A program made the position numbers and the translations under genes. A model generated the notes under the pieces. The model worked only from the letters and a program-made list of their open reading frames with translations. It was not told the DNA's origin and made no database searches. This document shows, in pieces, positions 17,229-25,181 of a DNA stretch of 64,000 nt (within the stretch, counting starts at the first letter, position 1; each line of letters starts with the position of its first letter). Source of the DNA: Verrucomicrobiota bacterium (GTDB lineage: Bacteria > Verrucomicrobiota > Verrucomicrobiia > Limisphaerales > JAEYXS01); assembly GCA_023431185.1 (NCBI GenBank), contig JAEYXS010000051.1, positions 1-64,000 of the forward strand, in the 5' to 3' direction.

Positions 17229-19820
17229 TCATTTCACCTTCTTCAATTCCGCTTCCGTCCAGGATTCCTCGCGCTTGCCGGTTTCTTTGCGGACACCCGC
17301 CACGAATTTCGCATCCACTGGGGAATAGGTGTGTTCCCATTCACGACGGATGTACGTCATGATGGCCGCGATCTGCTCATCTTCGAAAGTGCCGAGCGAG
17401 GGCATGTCCATGTCATACTTGCGGCCTTTCACCGTGATGGGACCGCGCACGCCATGCAGGATAATGCGGGCCAGGCGGCTGGGCGAACCCGTGACCCACT
17501 CGGAATCCACCAGCGGCGGGGCGAGACCTTCCATGCCGTAGCCGTGCGCTTGATGGCACGCGGCGCAAGCGGCTTCGAAGAGCTGCTTGCCCAGTTCAAA
17601 TCGTTTTTGCTCGGCTGTGGTCAGCGGCTTCACCGGCGGTTCGGGAGGCACGCCCGGTTTGCCCGGCCAGATAAGATAATTGTCCAGCTTGGTCGCGCGG
17701 TCCTTGATGGTTTTGTTGCTGGAAGCGGTCAGTTTCTTCAAAGAAGCTGGTTCCGCCGTGAATTTCACCCGCTTGGTCGGTGCGGCCTTTTCTTTGCCCT
17801 TGGGAACCGGGGGAGTAGCAGCGATCAAACCATCCATCAACGCCTGTTGCTGCCAGCCTTCATTGGTCGCGGCGGCCAAGTCGAGCACGGCACCGACGCG
17901 GTCACCCTTGCCGTGATTGAAGACGGCGCGGGCGAGTGCTTTGATCACATCATTGCGATTCGTTGATTTATTTTTCCACGCGGCATCGGCCAGCAACTGC
18001 GCCAGAAACTTGTCCTCGCGCAAGGCCAGTCCGGAGACGATGCCATCACGCACATAAGGATTACCGGAAGCGGTATCAGCCAGGGCGGCGAGCGCTTTCA
18101 ATGCCGAGTCATCTTTCAATTGGCCGAGCGTCAGTACCAATTGCAACTGCACATCGCCTTCCTTGCTGGCGGCCAAGTTGGTGAGCAGGGGGATCAGTGT
18201 CGCGACGTCCTCCGTCGGGAAGAACTGTTCCGAGAGGCGGATCGCGGCGGCGAGCACCTTCGGGTCTTTCTCCGTCTTCAAGCTCTTCTCAATGGTGTTC
18301 ACGTCCAGTTGCTGGCGGCCATCCAACGTCCAGAGCGCATGCAAGCGGCCCAGCGGATTCTTGCCTTCCAGCGCGAGCTTCTTGAGTTCTGGGGTGGCGA
18401 TGCCGTCGGGTTTCTCCACCAGCATCCGTTGTGCGATGTCACGATACGCGCCGTTCGGATGCGAAAGTGCGGCGACCAGTTGCACCGGCGTCGCTTTGGC
18501 CAGTGGCGCAGGTTGCTTGATCGGCTTGCCCGTATGCACCACGCGATAGATGCGACCCAGACCGATGGGTTCCTGCAATTTGCGATCTTCCGTCTGCCCG
18601 CGCAGATAGCTCGTGAGGAAGATGCGGTGCTGGATGAGTCCGCGATAAAGGTCCACGATGTAGAGCGCGCCATCCGGGCCGTTGTAGGCGTTCACCGGGC
18701 GGAAACGTTCATCCGTGGAGGCGAGGAATTCACGGTCATCATACGCATGCTTGCCGGTCACCATGCCGTTCTTGTCCGTGAGGATGTTCCGCTTGATGAG
18801 ATTGCCGGACGGCTCGCACACGAAGGCATTGCCATAAAACTCCGCCGGGAAATTGTCGCCGCGATAGATCACCGGACCACAAGCCGCAGTGAATTTCGCC
18901 AGCTTGCCGTTGTTCAACATCGCGGGCTGGTAACCACGGTTGATGCCCGGATTCACGCGGGCGGGATAGGTCTTCTGATTCTTCACCGGGTCCACGTTCA
19001 GGCCCACGGCCTCGCGGTAGAAAGGATTGCGCGCGAGATATTGCGAAGCCACCAAGTCCATGCGGAGCTGGTCACTGTTCGAGTTGTAAACAATGCGGCC
19101 GAAGTCATCCTGTGAGATGCCCCATTGACCACGGAAGCTGGTGGCCTCGCGCTTGAACTCACCATCCACATAGCGGAAACGCACCGTGTGATCTGCGCTG
19201 TAGATCCAGTTGTCCAGCGCCCACATCAAGCCGTTGGAAGCGTGTTCGGGGTTCGCCTTGGCACCTAGCACCGCGTAATCGGACTGCTTGGCGTAATCAT
19301 TCGCTACGATCGTCTTCTCGTCCGCTTTGCCGTCGCCGTTCGTGTCCTTCCAGAAAATGAGGTTCGGCGGCTCGGAGATGAGCGCGCCATCCGCCACCAG
19401 GCATATCGCGCGGGGCATGATGAGTTGGTCTAGGAACACCGTGCGCTTGTCCATCTGACCGTCGCCGTTCGTGTCTTCGAGCACGGCGATGCTGCCCACT
19501 TTTTCATCCTCGCCCTTGCCGGCGATGTTCGGCATGTAGCCGCGCATCTCGACGACCCAGATGCGGCCTTGGGCGTCAAAGGACATCGCCACCGGGTCAT
19601 GCACCAGCGGTTCGGCGGCGACCACTTCGATGCGGAATCCGGGCTCAAGCTTGAAGGACTTCAAGGCCTGCTCCGGCGTGAGCACGGGGGCAGGGGGGAT
19701 AAGTTCCTTTGGCACCAGGAGCTTCTGGACTTCACCGGCCTTGTCACCTTGCTGGGCCAACGCGCTGGCAGTGAGCAAGGTAGTCAGGACCAAAGTACTG
19801 ATTCGGGCTATGAAAGGCAT
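17229..19820 (-). CDS. PVC-type secreted dehydrogenase-like protein with HEAT repeats and C-terminal cytochrome c domain
   Basis: The 863-residue protein has a signal peptide (MPFIARISTLVLTTLLTASALAQ). Next comes a six-bladed propeller region (about 45-430) with WVVEMRGYMPN, DTNGDGQMDKRT and DTNGDGKADEKT. A helical HEAT-like region (~470-680) follows, and last a cytochrome c domain with the haem site CAACH at about 752-756 and a distal Met region (YDMDMPSLG). The architecture is that of the planctomycetal/verrucomicrobial PVC-type haem-binding proteins, which are probably periplasmic oxidoreductases or lyases for sugars. Start at ATG 19820; the frame open upstream to 20060 crosses a palindromic repeat and is not coding. 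Confidence 0.9.
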   Translation of the reverse strand: MPFIARISTLVLTTLLTASALAQQGDKAGEVQKLLVPKELIPPAPVLTPEQALKSFKLEPGFRIEVVAAEPLVHDPVAMSFDAQGRIWVVEMRGYMPNIAGKGEDEKVGSIAVLEDTNGDGQMDKRTVFLDQLIMPRAICLVADGALISEPPNLIFWKDTNGDGKADEKTIVANDYAKQSDYAVLGAKANPEHASNGLMWALDNWIYSADHTVRFRYVDGEFKREATSFRGQWGISQDDFGRIVYNSNSDQLRMDLVASQYLARNPFYREAVGLNVDPVKNQKTYPARVNPGINRGYQPAMLNNGKLAKFTAACGPVIYRGDNFPAEFYGNAFVCEPSGNLIKRNILTDKNGMVTGKHAYDDREFLASTDERFRPVNAYNGPDGALYIVDLYRGLIQHRIFLTSYLRGQTEDRKLQEPIGLGRIYRVVHTGKPIKQPAPLAKATPVQLVAALSHPNGAYRDIAQRMLVEKPDGIATPELKKLALEGKNPLGRLHALWTLDGRQQLDVNTIEKSLKTEKDPKVLAAAIRLSEQFFPTEDVATLIPLLTNLAASKEGDVQLQLVLTLGQLKDDSALKALAALADTASGNPYVRDGIVSGLALREDKFLAQLLADAAWKNKSTNRNDVIKALARAVFNHGKGDRVGAVLDLAAATNEGWQQQALMDGLIAATPPVPKGKEKAAPTKRVKFTAEPASLKKLTASSNKTIKDRATKLDNYLIWPGKPGVPPEPPVKPLTTAEQKRFELGKQLFEAACAACHQAHGYGMEGLAPPLVDSEWVTGSPSRLARIILHGVRGPITVKGRKYDMDMPSLGTFEDEQIAAIMTYIRREWEHTYSPVDAKFVAGVRKETGKREESWTEAELKKVK

Positions 19821-19971
19821 CTGTGGTTTCACGATTAAGTTCAGGCAAATTCGACTCATTAGACGCTGCGAAGCAATCAAATTGCTCAAGACAGCTATAA
19901 AACTACGTAAGCGTACTGATTCAACCCGCGCAACAGGAAAGCAAAAGCCCGTCGAAACCCAACGCCCTGTG

Positions 19972-19992
19972 CTGCCGGCATCTTGCCGGCAG
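19972..19992. repeat. Palindromic repeat CTGCCGGC
   Basis: Perfect 8-bp arms CTGCCGGC / GCCGGCAG enclose a 5-nt loop (ATCTT). The element lies between the beta-helix and PVC-cytochrome genes. I recognise the wording as a frequently recurring palindrome in this group of bacteria. It could act as a processing or termination signal but has no T-run. Confidence 0.6.
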
Positions 19993-20056
19993 GACAAGCG
20001 CGTCCGCCGCAGCCAATTGTCATTTAAGAAGTTCACCATCCTATGTTCCCACATCT

Positions 20057-21436
20057 TCACGGCTTCAACTCCACGTTCGATATCCCCTCCGTCCCCGGAT
20101 GGAACAGGTTGTTCGAGAACCGCAATCCCTTCGGGGCCGTCGGTCCGCCTTCCACGCGCACCGTGTAGCGGTAGCGCGGTGCTTCTGTTACCGGCTGGCC
20201 ATCCTTGATGACCTTGTCCTTGCCCGCGTCATACACCACGTTGCCTTGGATGAGCACATCCGTGAGCGGTGGATTGTCGGCCTTCTGTCCGGCATCGAAA
20301 CGGATAGGATTTCCCTGCGTGCCCCAGATCCAGTGCGCGTGCCCGTGGCCGAAATCCGTGATGATGTTGTTCGCGATGATCGAGCCGCCATCCACATTTG
20401 CCGGGCGCGCCGGTTTGCCGTCCAGCGCGGGCAGGGCGACATGGGAGGCGGCACCAGGCATGAGGCCGATGCTCCACAGATCATTCTTGATGAACTGATT
20501 GCCCGTGATGAGAACATTACGCGAGCCGTGCATCGCCTTCATGCCCATGAAGGAATTCTGGATGATGTTCTGCGCCACGATCACCTGATCGCAGTGCAGG
20601 TCGATGCCTTGCGCGGCGTTCTCGATGTGATTGCCGAGGATCTGTGTGGCCGCGCTCACCTCCGGTCCGGTGACGATGATGGCGGAACCTTGATGCCAGT
20701 TGGCAGTGTGCGTTGCCTCCCAAGCTTTCTGGCTCACGATGGAGCCCTTCACTGCATTGCGCTGGATGATTTTGCCCAGCTCGAACTTCTCCTGATTCTC
20801 CTTCGTGGGCAACAAGTTCTCCTCGCGGATGCGATTGCCCTGGATGAGTGTGCCCTTGCTGTTCACCACCACGATGCCGCTGCCGTCGATGCACTTGAAG
20901 GCATAACCCCAATCCGCGCTCTTCGTGCGGTCATCCACTGTGATGCGCATATAATTCCGCACCAGACACTGCCGCACTTGAGTGCCCGTGCAATCGCGGA
21001 TCGAGATGGCCCCGGTGCGTGTGCGATTGTCGATGACCCGCACATTATCCACCGAGAGATCACGGCACCCGATGGCGATGAGGCCTTCGCTATTCGTCTC
21101 CTCTCTGCCTTCCACGCGCGTGAGCGTGAGATCGCGCAATTGCACGCCGGACAATTTCTCGATCTCGATGATGGGCTGATCGGGATTCGCCTGGATGATC
21201 CGGCCCGGTCCGTAAAGCCCGGAGTTATCCCCACGCAACCGGATTTTCTGCACGATGATATGGTCACCCGCCGGGACATAGATCATCTGGCCGGGATTCG
21301 CATCGATCGCCGCCTGGATGGATAAATAACCGGCAGTGGACAGTTCACGCCGGATGTTTGGTTTCTCTGCCTTCACCTCCACCGATGTCAAAGCGCAGAA
21401 CAACAGGAGCAGGGGACTGTATTTGCCGATCTTCAT
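20057..21436 (-). CDS. Secreted right-handed parallel beta-helix protein
   Basis: The 459-residue protein has a signal peptide (KYSPLLLLFCALTSVEVKA) followed by a Pectate-lyase-3-like start (STAGYLSIQAAIDANPGQMIYVPAG). Many beta-helix coils follow, of pattern IxxNxI/V with G or N at turns (LIQGNRIREE, ILGNHIENA, IAQNIIQNS, ITGNQFIKND, IANNIITDFG, IQGNVVYDAG). It is likely a polysaccharide lyase or hydrolase, or a binding protein, in the periplasm. Catalytic residues cannot be assigned. ATG 21436. It is the first gene of a minus-strand run with the PVC cytochrome and DUF1080 proteins. Confidence 0.85.
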   Translation of the reverse strand: MKIGKYSPLLLLFCALTSVEVKAEKPNIRRELSTAGYLSIQAAIDANPGQMIYVPAGDHIIVQKIRLRGDNSGLYGPGRIIQANPDQPIIEIEKLSGVQLRDLTLTRVEGREETNSEGLIAIGCRDLSVDNVRVIDNRTRTGAISIRDCTGTQVRQCLVRNYMRITVDDRTKSADWGYAFKCIDGSGIVVVNSKGTLIQGNRIREENLLPTKENQEKFELGKIIQRNAVKGSIVSQKAWEATHTANWHQGSAIIVTGPEVSAATQILGNHIENAAQGIDLHCDQVIVAQNIIQNSFMGMKAMHGSRNVLITGNQFIKNDLWSIGLMPGAASHVALPALDGKPARPANVDGGSIIANNIITDFGHGHAHWIWGTQGNPIRFDAGQKADNPPLTDVLIQGNVVYDAGKDKVIKDGQPVTEAPRYRYTVRVEGGPTAPKGLRFSNNLFHPGTEGISNVELKP

Positions 21437-21508
21437 GTCACGGAAAGGGAATCTGTTCCTGAAGAGCGTAACAACCGTGCCCGCCTTGGTCGCCTTAAAA
21501 AGGTAAGA

Positions 21509-21530
21509 GTTCCGCCTTTAGGCGGCTAAC
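21509..21530. repeat. Palindromic element CCGCC-TTTA-GGCGG
   Basis: A perfect 5-bp stem with TTTA loop sits inside a longer near-palindrome (GTTCCGCC ... GGCGGCTAAC). It lies between divergent genes (beta-helix and esterase). It looks like another dispersed intergenic palindrome, and it has no T-run on either side. Confidence 0.5.
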
Positions 21531-21579
21531 AGGTCATTTCCCTTGAAACCAACCCCACCTCAATGACGTCATTACTCGC

Positions 21580-22494
21580 ATGAGAACCTTTTCCCGTCGC
21601 CTGTTCCTGGCACTCAGCTTGAGCCTGATGGTCCACGTAAGTGCCTCCGCTGCAGAGGAGCCTGCCCGTCGGGAATGGTCGATTGACGGGGTGGCTCGCG
21701 AGGCTTTGGTCTATGTGTCGGCCAGTGCCAAGACCAATGCAGCTCCGGTGGTTTTCGCCTTTCATGGGCATGGCGGGAACATGCGTAACACGGTGCGTAC
21801 GTTCAATATCCACACCCTTTGGCCCGAGGCGATCGTCGTCTATCCGCAAGGCTTGAACACGCCCGGCCGTCTCACTGATCCCGAAGGCAAGAAACCCGGC
21901 TGGCAGCATGGAGCCGGGGATCAAGGGGATCGCGATCTGAAATTCTTCGATGCCATGCTCGCGAGCTTGAAGAAGGACTACAAAGTGGACGCCAAGCGCA
22001 TCTATTCCACCGGTCACTCGAATGGCGGCGGCTTTACCTATCTGCTCTGGGCCACGCGCGGTGAACACTTCGCGGCCTATGCGCCGTCCGCTTCCGCCGC
22101 CAGCGCCATCGGTCGTGAAATGGCCGCCAACCAAAAAGCCAAGGCCGACACCGCGGCAAAGGAATCTACCGGGACCACCAAGCCCGATGACACCAAGCCA
22201 TCTGCTGATAAACCGGTCGCCCAAGTCGCCCCCAAGCCACAACCCTTTCTGCACTTTGGCGCGGAGAATGATCCTCTTGTGAAATTCGCCTGGCAGAAGG
22301 CCACGATCGACCGCTTGCGCGAATTCAATCAATGCGGCGAAGGCAAACCGTGGAAGGATGAAAAGGGAGCCACGCAGTATCCCTCCAAGCTCGGTGCGCC
22401 GCTGGTCGTTTACCTGCACGATGGCGGCCACAAGTTCCCGGCCAACGCTCCCGCCTTGATGGTCAAGTTCTTCAAAGACCACGCACAGCAATGA
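21580..22494 (+). CDS. Secreted esterase of the PHB-depolymerase/feruloyl-esterase type
   Basis: The 304-residue protein has a signal peptide (RLFLALSLSLMVHVSASA) and an alpha/beta hydrolase core. The oxyanion region is FAFHGHGGN, the nucleophile elbow is GHSNGGG, and a likely acid and base lie in FGAENDPLVKF and YLHDGGHKFP. It resembles LpqC/CE1-like polyhydroxybutyrate depolymerase or acyl-ester hydrolases. A low-complexity Lys/Pro/Thr/Ala stretch of about 35 residues (near 185-222) interrupts the core between the nucleophile and the acid. ATG 21580. It stands alone and is divergent from the beta-helix gene. Confidence 0.85.
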   Translation: MRTFSRRLFLALSLSLMVHVSASAAEEPARREWSIDGVAREALVYVSASAKTNAAPVVFAFHGHGGNMRNTVRTFNIHTLWPEAIVVYPQGLNTPGRLTDPEGKKPGWQHGAGDQGDRDLKFFDAMLASLKKDYKVDAKRIYSTGHSNGGGFTYLLWATRGEHFAAYAPSASAASAIGREMAANQKAKADTAAKESTGTTKPDDTKPSADKPVAQVAPKPQPFLHFGAENDPLVKFAWQKATIDRLREFNQCGEGKPWKDEKGATQYPSKLGAPLVVYLHDGGHKFPANAPALMVKFFKDHAQQ

Positions 22495-22654
22495 GTTACG
22501 TGGTCGCGGCGGCCCGAATCGGTCGCCAAAGATAATTCGAGATACTTGTTGCTATTAGGAAAAAACCCACGATAGTGCCTCCATCTGTTAGATAGCTTGT
22601 TTCTTTCGAGACCAAGTAAATCCTCAAGTGAACAAAGTTCAGTGATGATTTTAG

Positions 22655-22669
22655 ACCCGAAGTTCGGGT
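22655..22669. other. Palindrome upstream of RRM gene
   Basis: ACCCGAA and TTCGGGT flank a single G, giving a 5- to 7-bp hairpin 45 bases before the RRM start. It lies in a 219-base spacer otherwise without genes, possibly the 5' untranslated region of the RRM message. There is no T-run, so a terminator for the esterase is unlikely. Confidence 0.35.
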
Positions 22670-22713
22670 GGCCGTTGTAGAAAGTGCTGGTTTGTCGGGC
22701 AGTAAAACATCAC

Positions 22714-23070
22714 ATGAGCAATAAATTGTTTGTTGGGAATCTTTCCTTCAACACCACCCAGAACGACTTGCAGGACGCGTTTGCCGCGTTCGGCACCGTC
22801 ACCGAGACGAACCTGATGACGGACCGTGAAACCGGCCGCCCGCGTGGTTTCGGTTTCATCACCATGGGCACGGACGAGGAAGCGCAAGCTGCCATCGCCG
22901 GTCTGCATGGTCGTGACATGGACGGTCGCGCGCTGACGGTTAACGTGGCCAAGCCGCGTGAAGAGCGTTCGGGCGGCGGTGGTCGCGGTGGATTTGGCGG
23001 CGGCGGACGCAGTGGCGGCGGCGGTTACGGCGGTGGCCGTAGCGGCGGCGGCGGTCGTGATCGCTATTAA
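22714..23070 (+). CDS. RNA-binding protein, RRM type with Gly-rich tail
   Basis: The 118-residue protein has one RNA-recognition motif: RNP2 is LFVGNL (residues 5-10) and RNP1 is RGFGFITM (about 45-52). From about residue 87 the tail is made of GGGGR/GGGGY repeats ending in RDRY. It resembles the small Rbp proteins of cyanobacteria and other bacteria, often induced by cold, which bind single-stranded RNA. ATG 22714 is right because MSNKLFVGNL is the family start. A very strong terminator follows, so it is probably a monocistronic, well-expressed gene. Confidence 0.93.
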   Translation: MSNKLFVGNLSFNTTQNDLQDAFAAFGTVTETNLMTDRETGRPRGFGFITMGTDEEAQAAIAGLHGRDMDGRALTVNVAKPREERSGGGGRGGFGGGGRSGGGGYGGGRSGGGGRDRY

Positions 23071-23095
23071 GCCATCCAAGGTTTAATTTTTCCAC

Positions 23096-23129
23096 ATCGA
23101 GGCCCGGATTTCCGGGCCTCGATTTTTTA
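23096..23129 (+). terminator. Strong intrinsic terminator after RRM gene
   Basis: A perfect 12-bp stem (ATCGAGGCCCGG / CCGGGCCTCGAT, loop ATTT) is followed by TTTTTAT. It starts 25 bases after the RRM stop codon. Confidence 0.92.
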
Positions 23130-23328
23130 TGGCTTGGCCCGGTGTGCGTGCATGGCGGGAATCCAAAACGGAGGGTGCATTAATTCTTTTCACAGGATTC
23201 GGTCTATTTGTGTCGTTTGGACGAAAACGAACGGCCTAGTTTGCGCAGGTGATTTTTTAAGACGTCATTGATCACCGGTCCGGCTTCCGGCTGACTGCAA
23301 ATTTCAATACAGCAAAACAGATTTTAGC

Positions 23329-24024
23329 ATGAGCAAGATTCACTTCATTGGCGGGGAAAAGGGCGGGGTGGGTAAATCCGTGGTGGCCCGGGTCGTGGCC
23401 CAATACTTGATCGACAACAACCTGCCGTTCCTGGGCTTTGACACGGACCGTTCCCACGGTTCGCTGCTGCGTTTCTACACGGACTTCGCATCACCAGTGG
23501 TCGTGGACAGTTATGAGAGCCTGGATGCGATCGTGGAAGCGGCGGTAGAGCAGCCGGACAAGCGTATCCTCGTGGACCTCGCGGCGCAGACGCACATGCC
23601 GTTGGTGAAGTGGATGGATGAATCTGGCGTGCTCGAGATGGCGTCTGACATGGATCTAACGCTCAATTACTGGCACGTGATGGATACGGGCAAGGATTCC
23701 GTGGATTTGCTCAAGAAGTTGCTGGACCGTTTTGGCGCCCGGCTGAACTACGTGCTCGTGTTGAACCAGCTCCGCGGGGAAGATTTCGCAATCCTCGAAA
23801 AATCAGGGGAGAAAGACCGGGCCTTGGGGCTTAACGCCAAGGTCGTCACCCTCAAGCGCCTGCATGAGCCGGTGATCAACAAGATCGATGCCGGCAGCAC
23901 CAGCTTCTGGGCCGCCAAGCAAAAGAGTGAGACGGACCTTAAAGGGCTCGGCTTGATGGAGCGTCAGCGCGTCAAATACTGGCTCAAGAGCGCTTACGAG
24001 GAGCTGGATCGCGTGGGGCTTTAG
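23329..24024 (+). CDS. Orphan ParA/MinD-like P-loop ATPase
   Basis: The 231-residue protein has a deviant Walker A (GGEKGGVGKSVVA, residues 8-20, with the extra signature Lys), the aspartate motif GFDTDRSHG (Walker A') and VDLAAQTHM (Walker B position). It belongs to the SIMIBI class that dimerises on ATP. No parB, chromosome-partition, flagellar or conjugation gene is nearby, so the cargo is unknown. Some relatives are annotated as mobilisation or cobyrinic-acid synthase-like proteins. ATG 23329. Its last 41 bases overlap the end of a convergent small gene. Confidence 0.85.
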   Translation: MSKIHFIGGEKGGVGKSVVARVVAQYLIDNNLPFLGFDTDRSHGSLLRFYTDFASPVVVDSYESLDAIVEAAVEQPDKRILVDLAAQTHMPLVKWMDESGVLEMASDMDLTLNYWHVMDTGKDSVDLLKKLLDRFGARLNYVLVLNQLRGEDFAILEKSGEKDRALGLNAKVVTLKRLHEPVINKIDAGSTSFWAAKQKSETDLKGLGLMERQRVKYWLKSAYEELDRVGL

Positions 24025-24334
24025 GCTTGCCCGCACCGGGCGTGTTGCGGAACGGGCGGCTGCCCAGCGGAATGGGCGCGCGCTTGGCCATGGGCAACGT
24101 GGGCAAAGGCATCGGCTGGGCGGGCTCGGCCACGGAAACGCCTGACTCGGTCACGAGGGTGGCATTCTTGATCAGCCGGCAGAATTCTTTCTTGGTCAGT
24201 TTGTGATGGGTGCCCAGCGGCGTCTTGGGGGAGGGCATGTCCTTGTATTCCACGGACAGGCGCTCCAGCTTGACGATGCGCAGGTAGCTGTTGCCGAGTT
24301 TCCAGATCTGACTTTGGGCGAGCTTCAGGGCCAT
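23984..24334 (-). CDS. Small basic protein, unknown
   Basis: The protein has 116 residues. The first 60 look folded (MALKLAQSQIWKLGNSYLRI, then KLTKKEFCRLIKNATLV). The rest is a proline- and basic-rich tail (PTLPMAKRAPIPLGSRP, KPKAPRDPAPRKRS). I do not recognise a domain, though the N-terminal wording resembles short hypothetical proteins of this phylum. The frame overlaps the 3' end of the ATPase gene tail-to-tail by 41 bases. The unusual tail may partly reflect that overlap. It lies downstream of a 41-residue gene and its terminator on the same strand. Confidence 0.55.
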   Translation of the reverse strand: MALKLAQSQIWKLGNSYLRIVKLERLSVEYKDMPSPKTPLGTHHKLTKKEFCRLIKNATLVTESGVSVAEPAQPMPLPTLPMAKRAPIPLGSRPFRNTPGAGKPKAPRDPAPRKRS

Positions 24335-24346
24335 AAGATATTATGC

Positions 24347-24385
24347 AAAAACCTGTCTCCCTTGGCGCAAACCAAGGGAGACAGG
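24347..24385 (-). terminator. Strong minus-strand terminator
   Basis: A perfect 14-bp stem (CCTGTCTCCCTTGG at 24352-24365 with CCAAGGGAGACAGG at 24372-24385, 6-nt loop) is followed on the minus strand by TTTTTGC. It starts 10 bases after the stop of the 41-residue gene. Confidence 0.9.
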
Positions 24386-24395
24386 AAAGACCGGA

Positions 24396-24521
24396 CTAGC
24401 GTTTCTTCAGATTCGCCGTCTTGGCGGCAGCGGCTTGGGCTTTCTTCTGGCTCTCGCTGCTGGCTTTCGCCTGCTTCTGAGAATTCTTTTTCTGGTTGGA
24501 TTTCGGGGATTTATCGCCCAT
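24396..24521 (-). CDS. 41-residue Lys/Gln/Ala-rich small protein
   Basis: The frame encodes a protein beginning MGDKSPKSNQKKNSQ and ending ANLKKR. It has no cysteine and no membrane segment, is very basic and is probably helical. I recognise the MGDKSPK start as a recurring tiny conserved protein in several bacterial phyla, of unknown role and possibly nucleic-acid- or ribosome-associated. ATG 24521 to TAG 24396. A dedicated 14-bp terminator right after the stop argues that this is a real, separately expressed gene despite its length. Confidence 0.75.
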   Translation of the reverse strand: MGDKSPKSNQKKNSQKQAKASSESQKKAQAAAAKTANLKKR

Positions 24522-24666
24522 GAGTTTTACTTTTTTTTCCGCGGTTTAGTCACCTGTGGCATGGTAGTTTCTCCACAGGGACCTGCATCATGCGCCATTA
24601 AGGTCAGCATGTAAACCATCGTCATGAGCCTTCGGGAGCCCGCCCGGCACGTTGTGTCCAGGCGCC

Positions 24667-25065
24667 TCAATCGATGTACTTGGCCATACCGCTCTGCTTG
24701 AGTGCCGTGATGCGATACAGTTGGCCCCCCGACCAGAGATAATACTCGTATTTGTACCCGGTATAACCACCGTATATGTTTTTGGCATTCACCTGGATGG
24801 GAATGATGTAACCCAGCAGCTTTTTTCCACCCACGGCAAACCCCTCCTGGGCGAAGCCACGCCGTGGCGTGTCGAATTCATACACTGCGGAATAGGGGTC
24901 AGTGAGACGGGTGCCCATGTCCTGCTTGATCAACGTCTCGATGTTCTCCGGCACCGGGTCGAAACGCGCTTGCTCGATCTCCGTTTTGCTGACGGTGGCA
25001 CAGCCGGAGAGCAACGCGGTTGAAAGGGTCAGTGAGAGGATCAGCAGCAGTTTCTTTAGGATCAT
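24667..25065 (-). CDS. Lipoprotein, unknown
   Basis: The 132-residue protein has a classical lipoprotein signal: basic start, LLLILSLTLSTA, lipobox LLSGC with Cys22. The mature part has ARFDPVPENIETLIKQDM and PYSAVYEFDTPRRGF, then tyrosine-rich NIYGGYTGYKYEYYL. No assigned family is recognised, though the end pattern resembles small outer-membrane-associated lipoproteins. ATG 25065. It lies downstream of the GH5 gene on the same strand with a 116-base spacer, so it may have its own promoter. Confidence 0.75.
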   Translation of the reverse strand: MILKKLLLILSLTLSTALLSGCATVSKTEIEQARFDPVPENIETLIKQDMGTRLTDPYSAVYEFDTPRRGFAQEGFAVGGKKLLGYIIPIQVNAKNIYGGYTGYKYEYYLWSGGQLYRITALKQSGMAKYID

Positions 25066-25181
25066 GATTCTTTTGGTGTCTTGGTTCCTTTACTTTGGGA
25101 GATATCCGGTAAAACGTCGCGGACCTTCCTTGACGAGAAACTTGCTCCTCTATTCTGATACCGTCAAGTCTGCATGCTGCT

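Noticed and set aside
19821..20060. Upstream extension of the PVC cytochrome frame by 80 codons
   Set aside because: It crosses a palindromic repeat and the end of the next gene. The signal peptide starts at 19820.
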